The position numbers and the translations under genes were made by a program. 64,000 bases of DNA from Bacteroidales bacterium (lineage in GTDB: Bacteria > Bacteroidota > Bacteroidia > Bacteroidales > Muribaculaceae), in NCBI GenBank assembly GCA_004557825.1, contig SFFL01000001.1, positions 124,001 to 188,000 of the forward strand. Direction: 5' to 3'. Each line of letters begins with the position of its first letter. Position 1 is the first letter of the stretch. The notes below the pieces were generated by a model that made no database searches, was not told where the DNA came from, and saw only the letters and a list, made by a program, of their open reading frames with translations. Shown here in pieces: positions 1 through 6,798 of the stretch.

Positions 1-217
1 TGTCAATAGCCACCTTTAATTCCTTTTCATCAATGACAACCGGCTTGCGGTTGGCACGGTTGATAGTCATTTCACGCTTCTCTTCCTCGGTAGGTTCGGG
101 GAGGTCAACCATATACACATTACTACATTTTGACCTTTTGCCGGCTATAAGATTAGCCCACAATTCTGCCATCAGCGTTCTTACACCTTCAGGCGATTTG
201 ATTCTTTCTGTTTCCAT
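1..217 (-). CDS. Hypothetical protein, N-terminal part only
   Basis: An open frame starts with ATG at 217 on the minus strand and runs off the left edge after 72 codons. The visible part is charged and begins METERIKSPEG; a stretch PEPTEEEKREM lies in the middle. I recognise no family. A TAACTTTG box 21 nt upstream supports it as a real transcribed gene. It is divergent from the DUF3791/DUF3990 genes to its right and sits in the AT-rich accessory part of the window. Confidence 0.5.
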   Translation of the reverse strand, partial: METERIKSPEGVRTLMAELWANLIAGKRSKCSNVYMVDLPEPTEEEKREMTINRANRKPVVIDEKELKVAID

Positions 218-237
218 AATTATTATTGATTTTGCGA

Positions 238-245
238 CAAAGTTA
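238..245 (-). promoter_or_regulatory. -7 promoter box for the leftmost gene
   Basis: TAACTTTG on the minus strand matches the Bacteroidota -7 consensus TAnnTTTG and lies just upstream of the ATG at 217. No clear TTTG -33 element is seen. Confidence 0.5.
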
Positions 246-361
246 GTATCAAGGTGTAGTATTCTTCGAAACACATGCTTTTGTTATGAAAAAATTGGCA
301 GGCCTAACTCATAATTCCTTTCAAAACACTCCAATTAAGGTTTTTCTATAAGATTTTTTCG

Positions 362-369
362 TAACTTTG
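362..369 (+). promoter_or_regulatory. -7 promoter box ahead of the DUF3791/DUF3990 operon
   Basis: TAACTTTG followed by C matches the Bacteroidota -7 box. It lies 35 nt before the remnant HTH frame and about 160 nt before the first intact gene at 528, so it probably drives the operon. Confidence 0.55.
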
Positions 370-403
370 CGATAAACATCAAAGTATTATATGCAATTAG
401 CAA

Positions 404-550
404 GTGAATAATGGCATCGCGCAAGTTCAACCGGGGAAATTGCAATCTTCGCTTGATAAGCTTGTAAGGATTTCAGAATTACTTGATATTGATATTAAAA
501 ATTTATCATCAGCTATAAAGCATAGTTATGGACAAGAACGAAATATTTAA
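404..550 (+). pseudogene. Remnant of an XRE-type helix-turn-helix regulator
   Basis: The frame from GTG at 404 to TAA at 550 reads VNNGIAQVQPGKLQSSLDK followed by LVRISELLDIDIKNL. This resembles the C-terminal half of small XRE repressors, where a recognition helix 'NGRxQPSLDKL' is followed by 'xIAELLDVDxxEL'. The N-terminal half of the HTH is missing: an in-frame TAG lies at 398-400 and no longer frame precedes it. The fragment overlaps the next gene by 23 nt. I infer it is the decayed regulator of the operon; a short functional peptide cannot be excluded. Confidence 0.5.
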
Positions 551-752
551 TAGAATTGAATATGTTGTGACTTGTGTCGGAGCTTTCGCGCAGCGGTTTA
601 ATCTCTCCAATATGCAAGCATACGCATATTTACGCCGTTATGCAGGCATAAGTTTTCTTCTCGATTGCTATGCTGCCGAGCACACGCTCTCTATTGATGA
701 TGCCGTCTCAGATCTTCAAGTCATTTGCCAGCGGGAAGGAGGTAAGATATGA
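528..752 (+). CDS. DUF3791 domain protein, putative antitoxin-side partner
   Basis: This 74-aa, probably all-helical protein has the features I associate with DUF3791: a YLRRYAGISFLLDCY core, then a 'HTLSIDDAVSDLQVIC' helix and a terminal GG. DUF3791 genes are often found beside DUF3990 genes, and that is the case here: the stop overlaps the ATG of the next gene by 4 nt (ATGA), which implies translational coupling. No catalytic residues are evident. By position and size it may be the antitoxin or accessory protein of the module; this is inference. Codon use is AT-rich compared with the rest of the window. Confidence 0.75.
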   Translation: MDKNEIFNRIEYVVTCVGAFAQRFNLSNMQAYAYLRRYAGISFLLDCYAAEHTLSIDDAVSDLQVICQREGGKI

Positions 753-1240
753 TTCGACGGCTCTATCACGGTTCAAACGTGGCCATTGTGCAAGTAGACC
801 TCTCACGCAGCAAGCGTGGCAAGGATTTCGGACAAGGATTTTATCTTAACGCCAATCCCGATCAGGCTATGGAGATGGCAGCTCGAACGACGCGATTCCT
901 CAATGAGGGAGAACCAACGTTATCCTGCTTTGAGTTTAATGAAGACGAAGCTACAAAAAACGGCCTGAGCATAAAGTTTTTTCCTGATTACTCTGAAGAA
1001 TGGGCAGAGTTTATCGTTATGAACCGCAAGAATAACTCCGATACACCGGCACATCCCTATGATATTGTAATTGGCCCTATAGCGGATGATACTGTTGGCG
1101 TTCAAATACGCCGTTACATAATGGGGTATTTGTCCGCTCAAGCGTTGGTTGAAGAGCTGAGATTTCGAGGCGACCATGCAGTTCAATACTTCTTTGGGAC
1201 ACCAAAAGCATTAGAATTCTTAAAACACATCGAATTATGA
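749..1240 (+). CDS. DUF3990 protein, ADP-ribosyltransferase-like putative toxin
   Basis: This 163-aa protein begins MIRRLYHGSN and continues with a 'RGKDFGQGFYLN' stretch, then a C-terminal 'AVQYFFGTPKALEFL'. The pattern YHGS, later GxGFYLN, and a final QYxFxT is typical of DUF3990. It recalls the ART fold, in which an early H/R strand, a Y-rich segment and a late Q/E motif bind NAD; that relation is a family-level inference. The gene overlaps both neighbours by 4 nt, so three small genes are coupled in one operon. A toxin role modifying a host macromolecule by ADP-ribosylation is plausible but unproven here. Confidence 0.75.
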   Translation: MIRRLYHGSNVAIVQVDLSRSKRGKDFGQGFYLNANPDQAMEMAARTTRFLNEGEPTLSCFEFNEDEATKNGLSIKFFPDYSEEWAEFIVMNRKNNSDTPAHPYDIVIGPIADDTVGVQIRRYIMGYLSAQALVEELRFRGDHAVQYFFGTPKALEFLKHIEL

Positions 1241-1458
1241 CACAAGACATACAGTTTCAGATAGAATGCCTTGCGGCTGAACTTACCGAAATGCTCATCG
1301 CGGAATATGGCTGGGATATACACCGCGCCCTTGACGAATTATATTCGTCAACGACCTTCGCCAAACTTAATGATCCCGAATGTGGCCTCTACTATCAGGG
1401 CGCCGTCTATATCTTTCAGTTTCTTAAATCCGAAATCGAAACCGGTAAAGTCACATAA
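1237..1458 (+). CDS. Small helical protein, third gene of the DUF3791/DUF3990 operon
   Basis: The 73-aa product has no signal peptide or membrane segment. It reads as two or three helices, including 'DIHRALDELYSSTTFAKL' and 'GAVYIFQFLKSEI'. Its ATG overlaps the stop of the DUF3990 gene (ATGA), so it is almost certainly co-translated. It is not clearly DUF3791, though similar in size. It may be a second antitoxin-like subunit; no function is assigned. Confidence 0.65.
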   Translation: MTQDIQFQIECLAAELTEMLIAEYGWDIHRALDELYSSTTFAKLNDPECGLYYQGAVYIFQFLKSEIETGKVT

Positions 1459-1694
1459 ATTTCAAATGTAGATTTACCGGATATTAAGGGAGATTCAGAC
1501 TGGTATTTTTTACGACATATTATCCTAATATTTAGGAGCCGCTGCTATAACGCATTCTCATCGGCATTTATGTCTAGCGATAAATTGGGGTGGGATAGAG
1601 AACTCAATAAATGTTGAAATTGTTTATATGGCAGTCGGGCGCTCGGAGGCGGTCGGCTGACTACAATTTATGACACTTATTTAATATCAGAATT

Positions 1695-1871
1695 ATGGAC
1701 GAGAAAAATCAAGTATTAGACGCAATGCGCAAGGCGGGCGAACCGCTCAATGCCGGCAAGATTGCCGAGCTGACAGGGCTTGACCGCAAGGTGGTAGACA
1801 AGGTTATGGCCGACCTCAAGAAAGGAGGCGCCATCGTCTCCCCGGTCCGCTGCAAGTGGACCGTTGCCTGA
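1695..1871 (+). CDS. 58-aa winged-helix transcriptional regulator-like protein
   Basis: ATG at 1695 opens a 58-codon frame ending at TGA 1871. The product has a compact winged-helix pattern: helix 'VLDAMRKAGEPL', helix 'AGKIAELTGL', recognition helix 'RKVVDKVMADLKKGGAI', and a wing ending 'RCKWTVA'. Tiny proteins of this type, often called 'transcriptional regulator', recur in Bacteroidales. A stem-loop terminator follows 27 nt after the stop, which supports an independent gene. What it binds is not evident. Confidence 0.7.
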   Translation: MDEKNQVLDAMRKAGEPLNAGKIAELTGLDRKVVDKVMADLKKGGAIVSPVRCKWTVA

Positions 1872-1897
1872 CCAGCCCCTCCCCCACCTCAACCACA

Positions 1898-1934
1898 AAG
1901 TGCGAATCCGCCTCGGGTCCGCACTTCTCTTTTT
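1898..1934 (+). terminator. Intrinsic terminator after the winged-helix gene
   Basis: AAGTGCG at 1898-1904 pairs with CGCACTT at 1920-1926. The 3' arm is followed by a T-rich run (tctcttttt). Confidence 0.7.
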
Positions 1935-1960
1935 CCCCGCCCCCATCAGACCGAAAATCG

Positions 1961-2017
1961 ATTTTTGAGGAATCAATTCCGCAAATTTTACCATTTTTGA
2001 GGAATCAATTCCGCAAA
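1961..2017 (+). repeat. Two 25-bp direct repeats with a palindromic core
   Basis: Copies lie at 1961-1985 and 1993-2017, with a 32-bp period. Each contains GGAATCAATTCC (arms GGAAT/ATTCC) flanked by TG..CA. The symmetry suggests a paired protein-binding site or a mobile-element end. Confidence 0.7.
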
Positions 2018-2107
2018 ATTGGGTTTATCGATTGGTTGACGGTTATCGTCCCGAGACTGTTACGAATCTAGGGGCGCCTTTATTAGCGAGGAAAAGCGTT
2101 CATTATA

Positions 2108-2185
2108 TTGGACAAATTGTCAAATTTGTATGATTTTGTCCATTACGTTGGACAAATATGCTAAATATGCTTGATTTGTCCATTA
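2108..2185 (+). promoter_or_regulatory. Duplicated operator-like array upstream of the AAA ATPase
   Basis: A roughly 40-bp unit occurs twice (about 2108-2145 and 2148-2185). Each unit has TTGGACAAAT on the left and TTTGTCCATTA on the right, giving inverted arms GGACAAA/TTTGTCC about 17-18 bp apart. The second unit runs up to the -7 box at 2194, so a bound protein would probably block transcription. Autoregulation by the downstream gene or control by a distant repressor is inferred. Confidence 0.6.
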
Positions 2186-2193
2186 TAAATCCA

Positions 2194-2201
2194 TATATTT
2201 G
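2194..2201 (+). promoter_or_regulatory. -7 promoter box of the AAA ATPase gene
   Basis: TATATTTG matches TAnnTTTG and lies 18 nt before the ATG at 2219. The right half of the second operator-like unit ends 9 nt upstream of it. Confidence 0.55.
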
Positions 2202-2218
2202 CAAAAAAATTCAAAGAT

Positions 2219-3433
2219 ATGGAAATAATCTCCCGCCCGCTCTACTTAAATCACATTATCAGTCGACTCAATCGAGGGATGATGTTAATACTCGTTGGCC
2301 AGCGTAGAGTTGGTAAAAGTTTTGTACTTCGTGAGCTTAAGAATTGGCTTCAGGAGAATCGACCTAATTCCAATCTTGTATACATAAATAAGGAGTTATT
2401 GGATTATGGAGATATTACTACAGCAAGGGAGCTGTATGATTATGCAATACCACGTCTGCCGAAGGGTGAAGAAAATTATCTTCTTATCGATGAAGTTCAG
2501 GACATAAAGGATTTTGAAAATGCCCTGCGAAGTCTTCATGCCGAAGACCGATGTCAGATAGTTGCTACCGGCAGCAATGCGTATGTTTTTTCCTCTGAAC
2601 TTGGCACGCGCCTGTCAGGCAGATATATCGAAATTCCTATCTATAATCTTAATTACAAAGAATTCCTTGAGTTTCACGGCCTTGCTGACTCTGACGAAAG
2701 TCTGATTTCATTTTTGAGCATCGGAGGATTACCCGGCCTTCGGTTATTTGATATTAAAGATGATGCCCAGGTTCGCGACTATTTGCAAGGCGTTTATTCG
2801 ACCGTTATGTATAAGGATGTTGTCACACGGGAAAAAGTGAGAAACGTGCCTTTCATTGAGAACCTTGCGAAATTTATTGCTGATAACACCGGCAAATTGA
2901 TTTCTGTGAGAAACATTGCCAACACGATGACCTCGTTCGGCGAAAAAATCAGCACCGGTAGCACCTCAACGTATGCTATGTATCTTGTCAATGCCCTATT
3001 AATTAATGAGGTATATCGATTCGATATTCATGGCAAGAAACTATTTGAACAGAATTTCAAATACTATTTCTCGGATCATGGTATCCGGAACCTTCTATGT
3101 GGCTTCAATCTTAGAAAGAATATTGAACAGGTCATTGAAAATGTAATATATCTGCACCTTCTGCAGCAAGGATTTGATGTAAAGGTCGGGGTATTGCAAA
3201 AAGGAGAAATTGATTTCATAGCCGGTAAGGGTGAGGATAAAATCTATATTCAGGCGACTTATCATCTTGACAACGAGGAAACTGTCGATCGTGAGTTCGG
3301 CAATCTTGCCCTCATCCGAGATTACTATCCGAAATATGTTGTGTCGATGGATCCACTTCCCGGTACTCCTGCCAAATTCCCCGGGATCAAACATATTCAT
3401 CTTCGCCAATTTCTTCTCAACCCGCTAAACTGA
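2219..3433 (+). CDS. AAA family ATPase with DUF4143-like C-terminal domain
   Basis: The 404-aa product has an N-terminal P-loop ATPase domain: Walker A GQRRVGKS (K33) and Walker B LLIDEVQD (D91-E92). A sensor-like segment 'VATGSNAYVFSSELGTRLSG' follows, then 'YKEFLEFHGL'. The C-terminal half (about 220-404) resembles DUF4143, with 'YFSDHGIRNLLCGF' and a nuclease-like 'GEIDFIAGKGEDKIYIQATY' segment like the restriction-endonuclease-type fold in such proteins. These proteins are common, often horizontally moved, and of unknown physiological role. The gene is AT-rich relative to the window and sits alone behind a repeated operator-like array. Start chosen at the first ATG after a good -7 box. 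Confidence 0.85.
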   Translation: MEIISRPLYLNHIISRLNRGMMLILVGQRRVGKSFVLRELKNWLQENRPNSNLVYINKELLDYGDITTARELYDYAIPRLPKGEENYLLIDEVQDIKDFENALRSLHAEDRCQIVATGSNAYVFSSELGTRLSGRYIEIPIYNLNYKEFLEFHGLADSDESLISFLSIGGLPGLRLFDIKDDAQVRDYLQGVYSTVMYKDVVTREKVRNVPFIENLAKFIADNTGKLISVRNIANTMTSFGEKISTGSTSTYAMYLVNALLINEVYRFDIHGKKLFEQNFKYYFSDHGIRNLLCGFNLRKNIEQVIENVIYLHLLQQGFDVKVGVLQKGEIDFIAGKGEDKIYIQATYHLDNEETVDREFGNLALIRDYYPKYVVSMDPLPGTPAKFPGIKHIHLRQFLLNPLN

Positions 3434-3447
3434 TTTTAAGAAAGCTT

Positions 3448-3489
3448 ATACCGCAGCACACCATTGAATGAAGTGGTATGCTGTGGTAT
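3448..3489 (+). terminator. Long imperfect hairpin after the AAA ATPase gene
   Basis: A 16-nt arm at 3448-3463 pairs with 3474-3489 (15 of 16 positions counting one G-U pair), with a 10-nt loop. There is no uniform T-run after it, so it may be a terminator or an mRNA 3'-end stabiliser. Confidence 0.45.
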
Positions 3490-3590
3490 TTATATGGATT
3501 AATATGGAATTATATGGCGGGATGTGGCATTCTGTTGACAAAAACGTTACAATATCGCAACAAATGCTTTAATACATATATATTTTCAAT

Positions 3591-3598
3591 TAACTTTG
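3591..3598 (+). promoter_or_regulatory. -7 promoter box of the SusC locus
   Basis: TAACTTTG followed by CG fits the Bacteroidota -7 box. Transcription from here would give a leader of about 210 nt before susC at 3818. The -33 position has only a weak match. Confidence 0.55.
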
Positions 3599-3653
3599 CG
3601 AGCAAACAGAAAAACCAATCATTGCGGCCTTCTCAGTCCATAATTTCCTAAAA

Positions 3654-3726
3654 CCAAGTGCCTGAGAAGCTTTGCAACCAAGAGTCTGGAAAGCCTCTTT
3701 ATCGAGTGTCTGAAAATCCTTGTTAT
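3654..3726 (+). repeat. Three degenerate 24-25 bp repeats in the susC leader
   Basis: Units at 3654-3677, 3678-3702 and 3703-3726 share the pattern AGnGnCTGanAA(G/T)CC. The first unit can also pair with CTTCTCAG at 3630-3637 through CTGAGAAG at 3662-3669. The leader is otherwise AT-rich and non-coding. Confidence 0.45.
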
Positions 3727-3817
3727 TGTGTAATATACACTTTACCTTAAATATAACACTTTACCATAAATATTTACTATACCTTATAGTATATAACATA
3801 ACTTTAAATATTTTACT

Positions 3818-6781
3818 ATGTTAAAAACCATTGCCAAAATGGCATGTCGCATTCTATTGGTAGGTGCGATGTTTGCCGGGTCGATTACTGCAACTGCACA
3901 ATCGATTGTCAACGGTATCGTGAAAGATGTCTCCGGCGAGCCGCTTATCGGAGCTACTGTCCGAGTCAAAGGGACACAGAAGGCCGTTACAACCGATGTT
4001 GACGGTAAATTTGCTATCGCCGCTTCCAACGGCTCCACCATTCAGGTGACTTATATCGGTTATAAACCGGCGGAGATGCCGGCCAAGCCCTCTATGGATA
4101 TCACTCTCAAAGAGGATATCAGCAACCTCAGCGAGGTCGTAGTCATCGGTTACGGCTCGGTGAAGCGCAAGGATGTGACAACGGCTATATCTACCGTTTC
4201 GTCAAAAGAACTCGAGAACCGTCCGATCGTTTCTGCCGCGCAGGCCATTCAGGGTAAAGCTGCCGGTGTACAGGTAGTATCGCCTAATGGTGCTCCCGGC
4301 GGAGAAATGTCCATCAGGGTACGTGGCACCACCTCCTTCAATGGCTCCAACGACCCTTTGTATGTGGTCGACGGCGTTTCTGTTGACAACATCAACTTCC
4401 TGTCGCCCAGCGATATCGACAACATCCAGATTCTAAAGGATGCCTCCTCCGCAGCCATCTATGGTTCGCAAGCCGCCAACGGTGTAATCCTGATCACCAC
4501 CAAGTCGGGAACTACCGAACGTCCGCAGATATCGTTCAATGCCCAATACGCAATCACACAGGTGCGCAAGACAATGGACGTGCTCAACGCCGCACAGTAT
4601 AAAGAGCTGCAGGACGAAATCGGCCTGGTGTCGCTCCCCGACAAGCTTCGCGACCGCACCGACTGGTTCGATGAAATCTACAGCAATGGCTCAAATCAGA
4701 ACTATCAGCTGTCGATTTCGCAGGTACTCGGCAATACCAAATATCTGGTCAACCTCGGCTACCTGCGTGAAGATGGTGTAATCAAGCCATCGTTCTACAA
4801 CCGCTACAACTTCCGTATGAACCTGGAGACCAAGCTCTTCAACGTAGTCACAGCCACTGCCAACGTAATGTATTCCGACTACAGTTCCAACGGCATCAAC
4901 ACCGGCAACGGCGCAGGTCGCGGCGGTGTAATCCTGGCCGTAATCAACACGCCCACCTACGCACCGGTCTACGACCCCAATAATCCCGGCCGCTACTATA
5001 ACAACTTCTATGGCCTCAACATCACCTCTCCGGCCGAGAACGTAGGCCGTGGCGAGAATGCCCGCAGCAAAGAGAACCGACTGATTGCATCGGGCAATCT
5101 GCTTTTCAATCTTTATCCCGGTCTTACCTTCAATACCAAATTCACCCTTGACCGCCGCAACGGCCACAGCACCGATTTTATCGATCCCGACAAGACAAGC
5201 TACGGCCGTGAGAACTACGGTATCGGCACCGATACCCGCTCTACCAACCAGCTTCTCATCTGGGACAATGTGGCCAATTACATACTGAAAGTAGGCAAGA
5301 ACCGCTTCGATATCATGGCCGGTGTATCCTGGACAAAATCGCACTGGACAGAGGCTCAGCAGCGAGCCACTCACTATCGCAACGGCACAATCCAGACCCT
5401 CAATGTCGCCAACAAGGTTGACTGGAACTACACCGGAACGAATGCCTCTTCGTGGGCACTTCTTTCATACTTCGGCCGTGTAGCCTACAACTTCGACGAC
5501 CGCTATCTGCTTACGGCCAACATCCGCGCCGACGGTTCGTCGAAGCTGCACCCCGACTACCGCTGGGGCGTGTTCCCGTCGTTCTCGGCAGCATGGCGCC
5601 TGTCGCAGGAAAAGTTTATGCGCGACATCTGGTGGATTAATGATCTCAAAATCCGTGGCGGCTGGGGCAAAACCGGTAACCAGACCGGCATCGGCGACTA
5701 CGCATATCTGCAGCGCTACTACAGCAATCGCGTAGAATGGTTTGTCGAAGGCAAGGAGCATGCAATGCCCACTCTCTCACAGGAAAACCTCCGCACCACC
5801 GACCTCAAGTGGGAAACCACCACACAGACCGATATCGGCTTCGACCTCGCCGTGCTGCACAACCGACTGAGCCTGAGCGCCGACTTCTATTGGAAGAAAA
5901 CCACCGATATGCTCATGTATGTAACTCTGCCCACCGGCGCAGCTGCATCCAACTCCATCACGCGCAACGAAGGTGAGATGACCAACCGCGGCTTTGAATT
6001 CACCATCAACAGCCACAACCTCACCGGCGAGTTCTCCTGGGACACCAGCCTGAATATGTCGTTCAACCGCAATAAACTCAGCAAGCTCGCGCTGCAGAAG
6101 ATTTATTCCGACGGCCGCACATCCGACTACATCAACGAAACCGTTGTCCGCAACGAACCGGGCCGTGCCCTCGGCGGATTCTACGGATATATCTCCGACG
6201 GTGTCGACCCCGAAACCGGCGATATGATTTACCGCGACCTCAACGGCGACGGAAAGATTTCCTCAAGCGACCGAACATATATCGGCGACCCCAATCCCGA
6301 TTTCACCTACGGTATGACCAACACCTTCTCCTACAAGGGATTCAACCTCAGCATCTTCATCCAGGGCTCGTACGGCAACGACATCTTCAATGCCTCGCGC
6401 ACCGAGATGATGGGTATGTACGACGGCAAAAACCAGATTACCGACGTGCTTCGCCGCTGGAGAATTCCCGGACAGATCACCGATGTGCCGCGTGCCGGAT
6501 TCGACCTCAAGAACTCCACCTACTTCGTGGAGGATGGCTCCTATCTGCGCGTGAAAGACATCACCCTCAGCTACAGCTTCTCGGGCGACTGGATGCGCAA
6601 GGTGCATATCTCCAAATTGCAGCCCTATTTCACCGCCACCAACCTTCTTACCTGGACCTCTTACTCCGGCATGGACCCGGAAGTAAACCAGTGGGGCAAC
6701 AGTGGAGCCGTGCAGGGTATTGACTGGGGTACATATCCTCAGACCCGCAGCTTCACATTCGGAGTCAATATCGTATTATAA
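3818..6781 (+). CDS. susC: SusC/RagA family TonB-dependent outer-membrane transporter
   Basis: The 987-aa protein has an Sec signal peptide (about 1-28, ending TATAQS). A carboxypeptidase-regulatory-like domain follows (about 30-95, 'VNGIVKDVSGEPLIGATVRV'), then the TonB-box-like SEVVVIGYG and plug (about 105-230, 'VRGTTSFNGSNDPLYVVDGV'). The long C-terminal beta-barrel ends with FTFGVNIVL. SusC proteins import oligosaccharides across the outer membrane together with a SusD lid, powered by TonB/ExbBD. It is followed after 17 nt by susD, GH30 and glycan-binding protein genes, so the cargo is likely the product of GH30 action. No HTCS, SusR or sigma/anti-sigma pair adjoins it, so the regulator must be elsewhere. 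Confidence 0.95.
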   Translation: MLKTIAKMACRILLVGAMFAGSITATAQSIVNGIVKDVSGEPLIGATVRVKGTQKAVTTDVDGKFAIAASNGSTIQVTYIGYKPAEMPAKPSMDITLKEDISNLSEVVVIGYGSVKRKDVTTAISTVSSKELENRPIVSAAQAIQGKAAGVQVVSPNGAPGGEMSIRVRGTTSFNGSNDPLYVVDGVSVDNINFLSPSDIDNIQILKDASSAAIYGSQAANGVILITTKSGTTERPQISFNAQYAITQVRKTMDVLNAAQYKELQDEIGLVSLPDKLRDRTDWFDEIYSNGSNQNYQLSISQVLGNTKYLVNLGYLREDGVIKPSFYNRYNFRMNLETKLFNVVTATANVMYSDYSSNGINTGNGAGRGGVILAVINTPTYAPVYDPNNPGRYYNNFYGLNITSPAENVGRGENARSKENRLIASGNLLFNLYPGLTFNTKFTLDRRNGHSTDFIDPDKTSYGRENYGIGTDTRSTNQLLIWDNVANYILKVGKNRFDIMAGVSWTKSHWTEAQQRATHYRNGTIQTLNVANKVDWNYTGTNASSWALLSYFGRVAYNFDDRYLLTANIRADGSSKLHPDYRWGVFPSFSAAWRLSQEKFMRDIWWINDLKIRGGWGKTGNQTGIGDYAYLQRYYSNRVEWFVEGKEHAMPTLSQENLRTTDLKWETTTQTDIGFDLAVLHNRLSLSADFYWKKTTDMLMYVTLPTGAAASNSITRNEGEMTNRGFEFTINSHNLTGEFSWDTSLNMSFNRNKLSKLALQKIYSDGRTSDYINETVVRNEPGRALGGFYGYISDGVDPETGDMIYRDLNGDGKISSSDRTYIGDPNPDFTYGMTNTFSYKGFNLSIFIQGSYGNDIFNASRTEMMGMYDGKNQITDVLRRWRIPGQITDVPRAGFDLKNSTYFVEDGSYLRVKDITLSYSFSGDWMRKVHISKLQPYFTATNLLTWTSYSGMDPEVNQWGNSGAVQGIDWGTYPQTRSFTFGVNIVL

Positions 6782-6798
6782 CCTATTCATCTAAGACA

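Noticed and set aside
3434..3817. A regulator gene (SusR, HTCS or sigma/anti-sigma) before susC
   Set aside because: I see no frame of suitable length or motif in this stretch; it holds only a hairpin, a promoter box and leader repeats.
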